Source: Paraescarpia echinospica (taxonomy: Eukaryota > Annelida > Polychaeta > Sabellida > Siboglinidae). Taken from it: a stretch of DNA of 64,000 nt. A program made the translations under genes and the position numbers. The stretch lies in NCBI GenBank assembly GCA_020002185.1, contig CM034534.1, positions 34,705,559 to 34,769,558 on the forward strand, in the 5' to 3' direction. Under the pieces are notes generated by a model that did not search any database, was not told the origin of the DNA, and worked only from the letters and a program-made list of their open reading frames with translations. Within the stretch, counting starts at the first letter, position 1, and every line of letters begins with the position of its first letter. Shown in pieces: positions 44,093-54,800 of this stretch.

Positions 44093-44336
44093 ACGACGAT
44101 GGAGCGCGCACTCGAGAACGGCGGTCAGTGGACCGTCTACCAGTCGCCGTACTTTCGAGTGCGCGTCGTAGTGGTGGTGATGGCGCCGCCGCCGCGCGGA
44201 GGAGATTCGATCCTGCATACGCTATTAAGTCAACTCGACGTAAGAAAAACCGCCGCGGCGGCGGCGGCGGCATAAAGAGAGCGCGGCTAGCGGCGACGGT
44301 CGTCAGTAGGCGGAAGACGTCGAACGGACGACAACG
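44093..44336 (+). repeat. Chimeric remnant of core-protein tail and capsid start
   Basis: Between the core-like gene and the capsid start, stretches resemble the capsid N-terminus (GGACCGTCTACCAGTC; also a block like GTCAACTCGACGT) and, further on, the core protein tail (IKRARLAATVVSRRK in one frame). This looks like a local duplication that left a non-coding scar. The same scar is in copy B (49817-50057). Confidence 0.65.
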
Positions 44337-45638
44337 ATGGCGTTCGTGAACGGCTCGACGTGCGAGGGCGTGAAGGCCGAACTGGAGCTGTTCAGCGGAC
44401 CGGTGACGCAGACGAGCATCGAGAGTAGTCATTGGACCGTCTACCAGCCGCTGACGACTCTCGACGCCGGCGGCCCTATCGAGTTCCTCGTGCCGGGTTC
44501 GGGCGAAGACTATACGGACCTGGCGAGCATTCAACTGTACGTGCGCTTCAAAGTGACGCGGGGGGACGGTACCGATCTGGCGGCCGCGGCCGCGGTGGCG
44601 CCGGTCAACAATTTCCTGCATTCGATGATCAGTCAAATCGACGTGTCGCTGAACAACACCCTCGTGACGCCGTCGACCAATACGTACGCGTACCGGGCCT
44701 ACCTCGAGACGTTGCTAAGTTACGGTAGCGACGCGAAACGTTCGCATCTCACGGCGTCGTTGTGGTACAAAGACACCGCCGGACGGATGGACACGCTCGG
44801 CAACGCCAACGTCGGTTTCGAGTCGCGACGCGTCGCGACGGCCGATAGCCACGAGGTGGAGATGATGGGACGCCTGCACGTCGACGCGTTTATGCTAAAC
44901 AAACACCTACCGAACGGCGTCGACACGAAAGTGCGCATAGTGCGCGCGAAGGACGCCTTCTCGCTGATGGGCGCGCAAGTCGTACCGGGGTGGCGCATCG
45001 TGCTGCAGGCGATTCGACTGCACGTGCGAAAAGTGAAGTTGAACCCGGCCGTCCAGATGGGACATATCAAAGCGTGGGCGTTGGGAACGGCCAAGTTTCC
45101 GATGCGTCGCGTCGACTGCAAATCGTTCTCGATAACGGCGGGCGCGCTATCGCACACGCACGAGAACCTGTACATGGGCGCGATTCCGAAACGCCTCTTC
45201 CTGATGATGATCGACAACGTCGCCTACAACGGCGACTACACTAGAAATCCGTTCGACGCGCGTCACAACGACATAAACTTCCTGTCGCTCGTCGTCGACG
45301 GACGTCAGGTGCCGAGCAAGCCGCTGCAGCCGGACTTCCCGCACAACCGGTACGTGCGCAGCTACATGAATCTCTTCGAGGCGACCGGAAAGGCGTTCGA
45401 GGACGAGGGGAACGACGTATCGCGCACGGACTTCGGCGCCGGCTACAGCATCTTCGGTTTCGACCTGACCCCCGACTGTTGCGACGGCGACCATTTCAAC
45501 GTCGTGCGTCAGGGGTGCGTGGGCGTCGATATGCATTTCGAGACGCCGCTAGCGCGTCCGGTGAACGTCGTCGTGTACGCGGAATTCGAGACGGTGATGG
45601 AAATCGACCGGAACCGGAACGTCATTTACGACTGGTAG
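44337..45638 (+). CDS. MCP: Major capsid protein, double jelly-roll (433 aa)
   Basis: An intact frame of normal Polinton length. Segments include TQTSIESSHWTVYQPLTT, EFLVPGSGEDYTDLAS, VSLNNTLVTPSTNTYAYRAY, RRVDCKSFSI, SHTHENLYMGAIPKRLF, VDGRQVPSKPLQPD and the C-terminal EIDRNRNVIYDW. The family (F54H12.2-like) is predicted to form the pseudo-hexameric capsomers of polintoviruses. The ectodomain of DJR capsids is the hypervariable part, which differs most from element 1. The protease gene starts five bases after the stop. Confidence 0.95.
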   Translation: MAFVNGSTCEGVKAELELFSGPVTQTSIESSHWTVYQPLTTLDAGGPIEFLVPGSGEDYTDLASIQLYVRFKVTRGDGTDLAAAAAVAPVNNFLHSMISQIDVSLNNTLVTPSTNTYAYRAYLETLLSYGSDAKRSHLTASLWYKDTAGRMDTLGNANVGFESRRVATADSHEVEMMGRLHVDAFMLNKHLPNGVDTKVRIVRAKDAFSLMGAQVVPGWRIVLQAIRLHVRKVKLNPAVQMGHIKAWALGTAKFPMRRVDCKSFSITAGALSHTHENLYMGAIPKRLFLMMIDNVAYNGDYTRNPFDARHNDINFLSLVVDGRQVPSKPLQPDFPHNRYVRSYMNLFEATGKAFEDEGNDVSRTDFGAGYSIFGFDLTPDCCDGDHFNVVRQGCVGVDMHFETPLARPVNVVVYAEFETVMEIDRNRNVIYDW

Positions 45639-45643
45639 TAACT

Positions 45644-46099
45644 ATGGATACGTTTCAACTGATGCGTCGTCTGGAACTCGATACGTACGCTAGACGTATC
45701 GTCGTCGGCGTCGTGCCTAAAGACGCGCTACTTACCGCCGCCGCCGGCACCACCTACCCGACGGCCTTCGTGTGCAACACCGACGACGGCGGCGAACCGG
45801 GACAGCACTGGGTGGCCGTCTACGTCGGCGCCGACCGACGAGGCGAGTACTTCGATTCGTACGGTCTGCCGCCGCTGCACGCCGACTTCCGCGCCTTCCT
45901 GCGCCGCCACTGCGGCGACGCGTGGACGTACAACGACAAGCGCCTGCAGAGCGTCATCTCTAACGTGTGCGGACAATATTGCGTCGCCTACCTTCTCCTC
46001 CGATGTCGCGGGATGCCGTTGACGACGTTCCAGAGCCTATTCGGCACCGATAGGGTGAACAATGACTGTCTCGTACACGATTTATTAAAACCTCATTAA
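45644..46099 (+). CDS. PRO: Adenain-like cysteine protease (151 aa)
   Basis: The start MDTFQLMRRLELD is kept in both Polintons. The catalytic set is visible: His55 in QHWVAVYV, Asp71 in YFDSYGLPP, Gln111 and Cys113 in CGQYCVAYL. Length is slightly below adenovirus protease. Such proteases process capsid precursors during maturation. The gene ends the plus-strand block and is followed by an AATAAA signal. Confidence 0.9.
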   Translation: MDTFQLMRRLELDTYARRIVVGVVPKDALLTAAAGTTYPTAFVCNTDDGGEPGQHWVAVYVGADRRGEYFDSYGLPPLHADFRAFLRRHCGDAWTYNDKRLQSVISNVCGQYCVAYLLLRCRGMPLTTFQSLFGTDRVNNDCLVHDLLKPH

Positions 46100-46116
46100 C
46101 CACCGCTTGTAGTAGA

Positions 46117-46122
46117 AATAAA
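46117..46122 (+). terminator. Polyadenylation signal of the late block
   Basis: AATAAA lies 18 bases after the protease stop. In copy B the same place reads as a run of A (near 51705-51716), without the T. Facing minus-strand AATAAA (TTTATT near 46154) serves PolB. Confidence 0.55.
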
Positions 46123-46257
46123 AACGAACAAATGATGTATACAATTGTTGGTGTTTATTATTACCCACACATACATACATACATACAGAAACTACCCCTA
46201 GGGGGGTGGTGGGGGTTAGGTTAGTAGTAGACGAGTTAGACGAGTGTTGTTTACGAG

Positions 46258-46480
46258 TTAGACGAGTATCGGCGCCGTAGTGACGCCGTCGTCGAGCACG
46301 CGGCGTTTAGCGTAGAAGTAGCTCAACGCCGCGCGCTCTTGAACGTACGTCAACACGGACGAGTCTTTCACTTGGAAACCGCGGTTCCAGCCGACGCCGT
46401 TGCGACGGTCGCGCAGTACGGCGAGGAAGGTGTGCTCGTCGATGTCGGCGTTCTGTCGCTTGCTGAGTCCCTTCGTGCTG
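46258..46480 (-). CDS. PolB: PolB C-terminal fragment of copy A, cut by the gap
   Basis: The last 74 codons of polymerase B, nearly identical to 51868-52090, run into the N gap. They contain no catalytic motif. Confidence 0.9.
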
Positions 46481-47480
46481 NNNNNNNNNNNNNNNNNNNN
46501 NNNNNNNNNNNNNNNNNNNNNNNNNNNNNNNNNNNNNNNNNNNNNNNNNNNNNNNNNNNNNNNNNNNNNNNNNNNNNNNNNNNNNNNNNNNNNNNNNNNN
46601 NNNNNNNNNNNNNNNNNNNNNNNNNNNNNNNNNNNNNNNNNNNNNNNNNNNNNNNNNNNNNNNNNNNNNNNNNNNNNNNNNNNNNNNNNNNNNNNNNNNN
46701 NNNNNNNNNNNNNNNNNNNNNNNNNNNNNNNNNNNNNNNNNNNNNNNNNNNNNNNNNNNNNNNNNNNNNNNNNNNNNNNNNNNNNNNNNNNNNNNNNNNN
46801 NNNNNNNNNNNNNNNNNNNNNNNNNNNNNNNNNNNNNNNNNNNNNNNNNNNNNNNNNNNNNNNNNNNNNNNNNNNNNNNNNNNNNNNNNNNNNNNNNNNN
46901 NNNNNNNNNNNNNNNNNNNNNNNNNNNNNNNNNNNNNNNNNNNNNNNNNNNNNNNNNNNNNNNNNNNNNNNNNNNNNNNNNNNNNNNNNNNNNNNNNNNN
47001 NNNNNNNNNNNNNNNNNNNNNNNNNNNNNNNNNNNNNNNNNNNNNNNNNNNNNNNNNNNNNNNNNNNNNNNNNNNNNNNNNNNNNNNNNNNNNNNNNNNN
47101 NNNNNNNNNNNNNNNNNNNNNNNNNNNNNNNNNNNNNNNNNNNNNNNNNNNNNNNNNNNNNNNNNNNNNNNNNNNNNNNNNNNNNNNNNNNNNNNNNNNN
47201 NNNNNNNNNNNNNNNNNNNNNNNNNNNNNNNNNNNNNNNNNNNNNNNNNNNNNNNNNNNNNNNNNNNNNNNNNNNNNNNNNNNNNNNNNNNNNNNNNNNN
47301 NNNNNNNNNNNNNNNNNNNNNNNNNNNNNNNNNNNNNNNNNNNNNNNNNNNNNNNNNNNNNNNNNNNNNNNNNNNNNNNNNNNNNNNNNNNNNNNNNNNN
47401 NNNNNNNNNNNNNNNNNNNNNNNNNNNNNNNNNNNNNNNNNNNNNNNNNNNNNNNNNNNNNNNNNNNNNNNNNNNNNNNN
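46481..47480. other. Assembly gap, 1000 N
   Basis: A round 1000 N. Left of it ends PolB sequence; right of it begins integrase sequence that repeats 41772 onward, so the flanks overlap in content. Confidence 1.
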
Positions 47481-48027
47481 GAAGACGCGTATGTGGCGCT
47501 ATTTTACGAAACACGAAACGCTGCGCTACGTAGAGGCGTTACCGGATTTCGTGCGATCGTACAACAACGCCTACCACCGAAGCATCGGTAGGACGCCGGC
47601 GAGTGTCGACGCGACGAATCAGGAGGCCGTATGGCAACGACGGTACGGGGGCGGCGACGACGTCGAACGACGACGAAAACCGAAACTACGCGTGGGAGAT
47701 CGCGTACGTACCAGCAAGACGAGGGGTCATTTCAAAAAAGGATACATGGCTAACTGGAGCGAGGAGCTGTTCACCGTCGTAGAGGTGCACCCGTCCGATC
47801 CGCCCGTTTATCGCCTCAAGGACGACGCCGAGACGCCGATAGAGGGCACCTTCTACGAACCGGAACTACAACGCGTAGTCGTTCCGAAAGACAAACTATA
47901 TCGCGTAGAGGCGGTTCTTCGGCGTCGTCGGCGTCGTGGCGGCGGTTCGGAGGCGCTCGTAAAATGGAGCGGATATCCGGCCTCATTCAACAGCTGGATC
48001 GACGACGAGTCGCTCGTGGACCTATGA
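47481..48027 (+). CDS. INT: Integrase C-terminal part, copy B
   Basis: It starts inside the integrase (aligned to 41772) and runs to the stop at 48025-48027. It includes the linker and chromodomain-like tail. Differences from copy A are few, among them one extra residue or two in the GGDDVERRRK segment. Confidence 0.9.
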
Positions 48028-48311
48028 TGATGAATCGTTGGACGCGTCACACCGGCTGCTGGCGACTGCACGAGGCGGGACTATGCAACGGCTCTTCGTT
48101 CTTACCGTATAAAGGTCCCTGTTGCATCGACAGCGCGCAGTGGCGCGACGATGTGCGACGACGACGAAACTACCTCGAGTGGCGAGCTTCGAACGAACGC
48201 CGAAGAATCGTCCGTCGTCGACGACGAGCGCAACGCGGACTCCATCGACGCTACAACAGCAACCGCCGCCGAACCCGTTCCATGGCGAATCTGCGGCAAC
48301 GAATGCCCTAA
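48024..48311 (+). CDS. Arg-rich small protein, copy B
   Basis: Counterpart of 42312-42593, here with one extra ATG codon at the start (ATGATG) and almost the same sequence. Confidence 0.4.
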   Translation: MMMNRWTRHTGCWRLHEAGLCNGSSFLPYKGPCCIDSAQWRDDVRRRRNYLEWRASNERRRIVRRRRRAQRGLHRRYNSNRRRTRSMANLRQRMP

Positions 48312-48510
48312 GGCCGAAATCGTGTTCCTCTGTCAGGTCGTCGTCCTGTACTTCGTCATCGCCGTTAGTATATACAATCTGACGAAAGGTCAAGGTGACT
48401 CCAACCTGTGGACGGCGCTGTTGAGCAGCTTTCTCGGTTAGCTGCTCCCGAGTCCGTCTATGAGTGTCGGCGACGGTCGACTACAACGCGATGGCGGTCT
48501 CGTCTGATTT
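48151..48510 (+). pseudogene. Membrane protein 2, copy B, nonsense near the end
   Basis: Same as 42433-42783 up to the SSFLG segment, where a TAG at 48439-48441 cuts off the last 20 or so residues. Confidence 0.75.
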
Positions 48511-49369
48511 TTACCTGACGCTGCCACGCAACGCGTCTATGAAACGTCACCCCGAAAATACGTTGACGCACTACGTCACGACGTTGCCGCGACGTTTCGA
48601 CCTGTCGGGGGAGTGGGAATGCGGCGCCGTGTCGGTACAGTATCCGCACACGTGGTACAACGTGAGAAAGAAGGACGCCTACTTCTATCTGACTTGCGCG
48701 GCGGACGAACGGGGCGTTTACACGCAGATAGACGAAGAAGGCACGACCGTGCTGATATATCGTCAGACGATGATTCCTCACGGTTTCTACAACAACGTTT
48801 ATACGTTGTGCAACAGGATCAACGAGGCGCTAGAGAAATTACACACCAGGAAGGCCAAGGTCGTGCTAGAATACTAAGCCGTCTCTAACCGCTTTACGCT
48901 ACGTATGTCGGCGGGTGTCGAATTTATCATACCTCATACGAGCCGTCTGAGGCACGTGCTAGGTTTCCATAGCAACACGATCATGAGTTCGTCCGCGTAC
49001 GGTCCCGCGCCGGCGACGAGACCCGTCATCAGCACGTCGCCCGCCGCGTAAACGTTCGAGTACGAAGGTCGCGATACGGTGAACATGTCGGCGGGCATCG
49101 AGAGTCTGTACGTGTACACGGATCTCGTGGAACCGCGCGTCGTCGGTGACGTGTTCGCGCCGCTGCTTCGAAACATCGCCGTCCGCGGTGAGAACGGTGA
49201 TGTCGTTTCGGAATCGTTCGTTCGCGTGCAATACGTTAAGCTGATGCGGAATCAATTCGACGAGGTCGAAGTCGATATAAGAGACGATCACGGCCAACCG
49301 ATACCATTCGAGCAGGGGAAGGTGGTGACGACGCTTCACTTCAGACGTTGTAAATCGAAATTGTTTTAA
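48491..49369 (+). pseudogene. Penton, copy B, two nonsense codons
   Basis: Counterpart of 42767-43645. TAA codons at 48875-48877 and about 49048-49050 interrupt an otherwise full-length frame. Confidence 0.85.
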
Positions 49370-49370
49370 C

Positions 49371-49814
49371 ATGTCGTCGAAGAACCCGTACGTGGACTAC
49401 TACGTTCGTCAGGTCGGCGGACAGCTGCCGGTCTTCGTCGGCGCTCGGGGTCAACGAGGTAACGGTCTGGGTAATCTCTTCGGGAGTCTGTTTCGAAGCG
49501 CCATGCCGCTTATCAAGAGGGGCGCGATGGCGTTGGGAAAACGGGCGCTCAACACCGGCATGCACGTGGCGCGCGACGTCGTCGCCGGCGGCAATCTGAA
49601 ACAGTCGCTAAAAAGGCGCGCGAAGGAGGCCGGCGCCGATCTTCTCGACGGCCTATTGAATCCGCAGGCGGCGCCAAAGAAGAAGAAGAAGCAAAAAAAG
49701 AAACAAACGCAGCAGCAGCGGCGTCCCCGCGTCGGCGTAAAGAGAGCGCGCTTAGCGGCGACGACCGTCAGTAGACGGAAAAGAGCGCGTCGAACGGACA
49801 TATTCGACGAGTAA
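49371..49814 (+). CDS. Core/minor virion protein, copy B (147 aa)
   Basis: Open and nearly identical to 43647-44090, with small differences in the Lys/Gln run. Confidence 0.75.
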   Translation: MSSKNPYVDYYVRQVGGQLPVFVGARGQRGNGLGNLFGSLFRSAMPLIKRGAMALGKRALNTGMHVARDVVAGGNLKQSLKRRAKEAGADLLDGLLNPQAAPKKKKKQKKKQTQQQRRPRVGVKRARLAATTVSRRKRARRTDIFDE

Positions 49815-50057
49815 CGACGTTGGAGCGCGCACTCGAGAACGGCGGTCAGTGGACCGTCTACCAGTCGCCGTAATTTCGAGTGCGCGTCGTAGTGGTGGTG
49901 ATGGCGCCGCCGCGCGGAGGAGATTCGATCCTGCATACGCTATTAAGTCAACTCGACGTAAGAAAAACGGCCGCGGCGGCGGCGGCTGCGGCATAAAGAG
50001 AGCGCGGCTAGCGGCGACGGTCGTCAGTAGGCGGAAGACGTCGAACGGACGACAACG

Positions 50058-51243
50058 ATGGCGTTCGTGAACGGCTCGACGTGCGAGGGCGTGAAGGCCG
50101 AACTGGAGCTGTTCAGCGGACCGGTGACGCAGACGAGCATCGAGAGTAGTCATTGGACCGTCTACCAGCCGCTGACGACTCTCGACGCCGGCGGCCCTAT
50201 CGAGTTCCTCGTGCCGGGTTCGGGCGAAGACTATACGGACCTGGCGAGCGTTCAACTGTACGTGCGCTTCAAAGTGACGCGGGGGGACGGTACCGATCTG
50301 GCGGCCGCGGCCGCGGTGGCGCCGGTCAACAATTTCCTGCATTCGATGATCAGTCAAATCGACGTGTCGCTGAACAACACCCTCGTGACGCCGTCGACCA
50401 ATACGTACGCGTACCGGGCCTACCTCGAGACGTTGCTAAGTTACGGTAGCGACGCGAAACTTTCGCATCTCACGGCGTCGTTGTGGTACAAAGACACCGC
50501 CGGACGGATGGACACGCTCGGCAACGCCAACGTCGGTTTCGAGTCGCGACGCGTCGCGACGGCCGATAGCCACGAGGTGGAGATGATGGGACGCCTGCAC
50601 GTCGACGCGTTTATGCTAAACAAACACCTACCGAACGGCGTCGACACGAAAGTGCGCATAGTGCGCGCGAAGGACGCCTTCTCGCTGATTGGGCGCGCAA
50701 GTCGTACCGGGGTGGCGCATCGTGCTGCAGGCGATTCGACTGCACGTGCGAAAAGTGAAGTTGAACCCGGCCGTCCAGATGGGACATATCAAAGCGTGGG
50801 CGTTGGGAACGGCCAAGTTTCCGATGCGTCGCGTCACTGCAAATCGTTCTCGATAACGGCGGGCGCGCTATCGCACACGCACGAGAACCTGTACATGGGC
50901 GCGATTCCGAAACGCCTCTTCCTGATGATGATCGACAACGTCGCCTACAACGGCGACTACACTAGAAATCCGTTCGACGCGCGTCACAACGACATATACT
51001 TCCTGTCGCTCGTCGTCGACGGACGTCAGGTGCCGGACGGTACGTGCGCAGCTACATGAATCTCTTCGAGGCGACCGGAAAGGCGTTCGAGGACGAGGGG
51101 AACGACGTATCGCGCACGGACTTCGGCGCCGGCTACAGCATCTTCGGTTTCGACCTGACCCCCGACTGTTGCGACGGCGATCATTTCAACGTCGTGCGTC
51201 AGGGGTGCGTGGGCGTCGATAAGCATTTCGAGAGTTTCAACTG
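50058..51243 (+). pseudogene. MCP: Major capsid protein, copy B, frameshifts and deletions
   Basis: An extra base near 50690 and a missing base near 50836 shift about 49 codons. About 31 bases are missing near 51034. A deletion of about 116 bases near 51233 removes the capsid end and the protease start, fusing the two genes. Confidence 0.9.
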
Positions 51244-51687
51244 ATGCGTCGTCTGGAACTCGATACGTAAGCTAAACGTATCGTCGTCGGCGTCGTGCCT
51301 AAAGACGCGCTACTTACCGCCGCCGCCGCCGGCGCCAACACCTACCCGACGGCCTTCGTGTGCAACACCGACGACGGCGGCGAACCGGGACAGCACTGGG
51401 TGGCCGTCTACGTCGGCGCCGACCGACGAGGCGAGTACTTCGATTCGTACGGTCTGCCGCCGCTGCACGCCGACTTCCGCGCCTTCCTGCGCCGCCACTG
51501 CGGCGACGCGTGGACGTACAACGACAAGCGCCTGCAGAGCGTCATCTCTAACGTGTGCGGACAATATTGCGTCGCCTACCTTCTCCTCCGATGTCGCGGA
51601 ATGCCGTTGACGACGTTCCAGAGCCTATTCGGCACCGATAGGGTGAACAATGACTGTCTCGTACACGATTTATTAAAACCTCATTAA
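51233..51687 (+). pseudogene. PRO: Adenain-like protease, copy B, start deleted
   Basis: The first codons are gone with the deletion described for the capsid gene, and a TAA lies near 51268. The catalytic His, Asp, Gln and Cys segments remain. Confidence 0.9.
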
Positions 51688-51867
51688 CCACCGCTTGTAG
51701 TAGAAAAAAAAAAAACGAACAAATGATGTATACAATTGTTGGTGTTTATTATTACCCACACATACATACATACATACAGAAACTACCCCTAGGGGGGTGG
51801 TGGGGGTTAGGTTAGTAGTAGACGAGTTAGACGAGTGTTGTTTACGAGTTAGACGAGTGTTTACGAG

Positions 51868-54800
51868 TTAGACGAGTATCGGCGCCGTAGTGACGCCGTC
51901 GTCGAGCACGCGGCGTTTAGCGTAGAAGTAGCTCAACGCCGCGCGCTCTTGAACGTACGTCAACACGGACGAGTCTTTCACTTGGAAACCGCGGTTCCAG
52001 CCGACGCCGTTGCGACGGTCGCGCAGTATGGCGAGGAAGGTGTGCTCGTCGATGTCGGCGTTCTGTCGCTTGCTGAGTCCCTTCGTGCTGTACTTCGGAC
52101 CGGCGACGCCGCCGAAGCAGTAGTAGGTTTTGCTGCACAGCGCCGCGATCCCGTCGCCGCGCCACTCTTCTTTGAAGAGACCCGGCGTTCGACGATCGAA
52201 CAGGCGTCGGCGCGCGCAGCAGGCCGCCTCGCCGTCCCACGCTAGTCCGGCGACGCGCCGTCGTACGTAGGCGTCCACGTGCGCGTCGCAGCATTCGGCC
52301 GGAAACCAGAGCGAACGATTCCGGAAGTAGTGTTCGCGACGTTCTTCCGGTACGAGCGCGTCGACGACACGTCCGGCTAGGGCTATGTACGCCGAGTCGG
52401 CGTCGACGAAATCGTAATAAAATTCCAGCATTCTCAATTTTGCGTACTGCAATACGAAATAGCCGATATGTATCGGCAGGCCGTAGACGATTTTACGCTT
52501 ATTCAGCGCCACCTCGTACAGCGCGTCGTCGACGACGACGTCCAGTTGCCGGAAGCGCCGATTGTTGACGAGCATCGACGCGCCGACCGGCGTCGCGTAC
52601 TTGATTTCCCGGTGCCGATCGACGCGCGTAATCGTTTTCCCGTAGGAACTGTTCCCGAGAAGTTTAAATGTATCGGCGATGATCGATTTGTCGGGATCGA
52701 TATCGCCCTCGCGGCGCGCCGTCGAAACCGCGTCGCCGAAGCGGCGAAAGCACGCTATCGGCGCGTACTCGACGATCTGGTAGACGCGCTCGACGACGAG
52801 CCCGTGAGCCAGATACCAGCGTAGGAGCGGCGTCGCGAGCAAGATCGCCGCGCCGAAGTAGCTACCGACGAGCGTGCGTTGAGGTCGCGTGAGGAGATCG
52901 TGCGATTCGGCGTAGTCGCGCATGAACGGGCTGAGATCGTCGCGCACGATATCGACGTTCTTGAATACCGGCTGCATCTCGGCGAACTTGTCGCGCAGCG
53001 CTTCCGGTACGGCGATATCGCACTGCACGAGGCCGAACAGAGAGCCGTCGCGCACTGCCTCCAGTATCGTCGAGAGCGTAATGGCGGCGGTCGGTTGCCA
53101 TCGTGACGCGTCGGGCGGCGTCGGCACCGCCGGCGGTTGCACGGCGTGCCACTGGCACTCCCACATTTCGACGACTTCGTCGACGAAACGGCGCAGGTAG
53201 GCGGTCACGGCGATCGTCGCGGCGTACAGCGTCGTCATCGGTTGACCGTTGACGGCGTTCGTCGTCACGTGCGCCTGACACGTCGGGCAACCGTGAAAAT
53301 AGCAGCCGTGAAATTGGTACGCCGTTCGCGTGGCGGCGCACCAGCCGTCGACTCGGTGCTTTCCGATGCGCTTCTCGCGTCCGTTCAACTGGTGACGTAT
53401 ACGCGCGCCGGTTTCCGCCTCCACGCGCGTCAACCACTCCACGGCCATACGACCGTAGCGGTGCACGCGTTCCGCTCGAAAGGCGTTCTCAGCGCGTCGG
53501 CGCGTGTACCAGCCCGTCGGCATCTCCTGCATTATCGCCCATAGATAGAGGCCGTTTGCGTCGAAGCCTACTATCGATCGGCACGGCGCGCCGCCACGAA
53601 TCGACGTCTGCGCCTGCAGCAGACGGTGCAGATCTTTGTTCGGTTCGTTGAAGAGCGAGAAATGGATCGACTTCGGCAGGTCGTTGAACAGGTACAACAA
53701 CGTCAACCCCGGAACGCTGATGGCGTCCTTGAACATGTCGATACGTCGGCGCCGATAGAAGGCGAACTGGCGATCGACGGCCTCGAGAAACGGCGCCACG
53801 TCACGATTGTTATACCACACAAGAAAATCGCGCATCGACGTCATGCCCTCGTCGCGCCACGCCGTCGCGCAAATCTCGTACGCCTCCGCGGAGATTCCCT
53901 CGCGTTTCAGCTGGCTGTAGAAAGCTTCGCGCGACGGCAGGGCGGTTTCGTCCAGACGCGACAACGCGTCGATGTGCTCGTACGGGAAGTAGCCCTTCGT
54001 TGCCGAGCAACCGTACGCTTTCAGAAAGCGATCGTAGCTAACGCCGGGCGCGAGGTAATTCGTTATGTCCAGGAACTTCAACGTCGTCGTCGACAGGCAC
54101 ATGTAATTGTTCTGACGTTTAATGGTAAACGCCGACGACGTGTGCTGCGCGTCGTCGGTTATGAGCAGGGGGGTCAAGTACTTTTTGACGACGTTCAAGT
54201 CGTACTTACCCGAATTGAATCCCAATACGGGCATTTGTCGAAGGTACGTCCACAGCCGGTCGGCGAGAGTGGCGTACGGTGACGCGTCGGCGTCGTCGTC
54301 GTTGCATCGTCGCCGCCAGTCGGCGTCGAACGCGTCGAGCGCCTCGAAGGTCGCGTCGTAGCGGGGACGTAGAATCGCGCACGCCGCCGCGCTCACCGCT
54401 TCCAGGTCGTCGATGAGACGACGCGCGAGTTCCGACGAATCGCCGGTCGTGACGTAACAGCGCGCCGCTTCGTGACCGGGCACGTTCGACGCGACGCTCA
54501 CGCTGAGCAGTTCGTGTCGCGCGATCCAGCGGCATTTGTCGCTATTCGTCGGCAGATCGTTATCGGCGAAATAGCACTCGAAATCGAACGTCGCGCGGTA
54601 CGGGTAGTAGCGCAGGTCGTCGTCGCCGACGTCGATGCCTTCGTCGTCGAGCCGCTCGAGTACGGACGCCGTCGGTCGGTAGACGCCGCCGGGGAACACG
54701 TGACGAACGCCGCCTTCGCACGTCGCTTCGTGACGTCGTAAATTGTGCGCGCTCCGCCAGAGGACGCTGCCGCATTTCCCGCACTTGTACGTTTTCGTGT

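Noticed and set aside
44028..44636. 202-codon minus-strand frame over the capsid start
   Set aside because: It is a shadow of the capsid and core genes, Arg-rich because of codon composition.
46339..48027. Very long open frames across the N gap on both strands
   Set aside because: They exist only because N is read as open. The real pieces are a PolB C-terminus and an integrase C-terminus on opposite strands.
41772..52090. True tandem duplication of the late block as a biological feature
   Set aside because: Not excluded, but the overlap of the gap flanks and the normal size after merging make an assembly duplication more likely.
53626..54282. 218-codon plus-strand frame in Polinton 2
   Set aside because: It is antisense to the intact PolB gene and shows no family signature.
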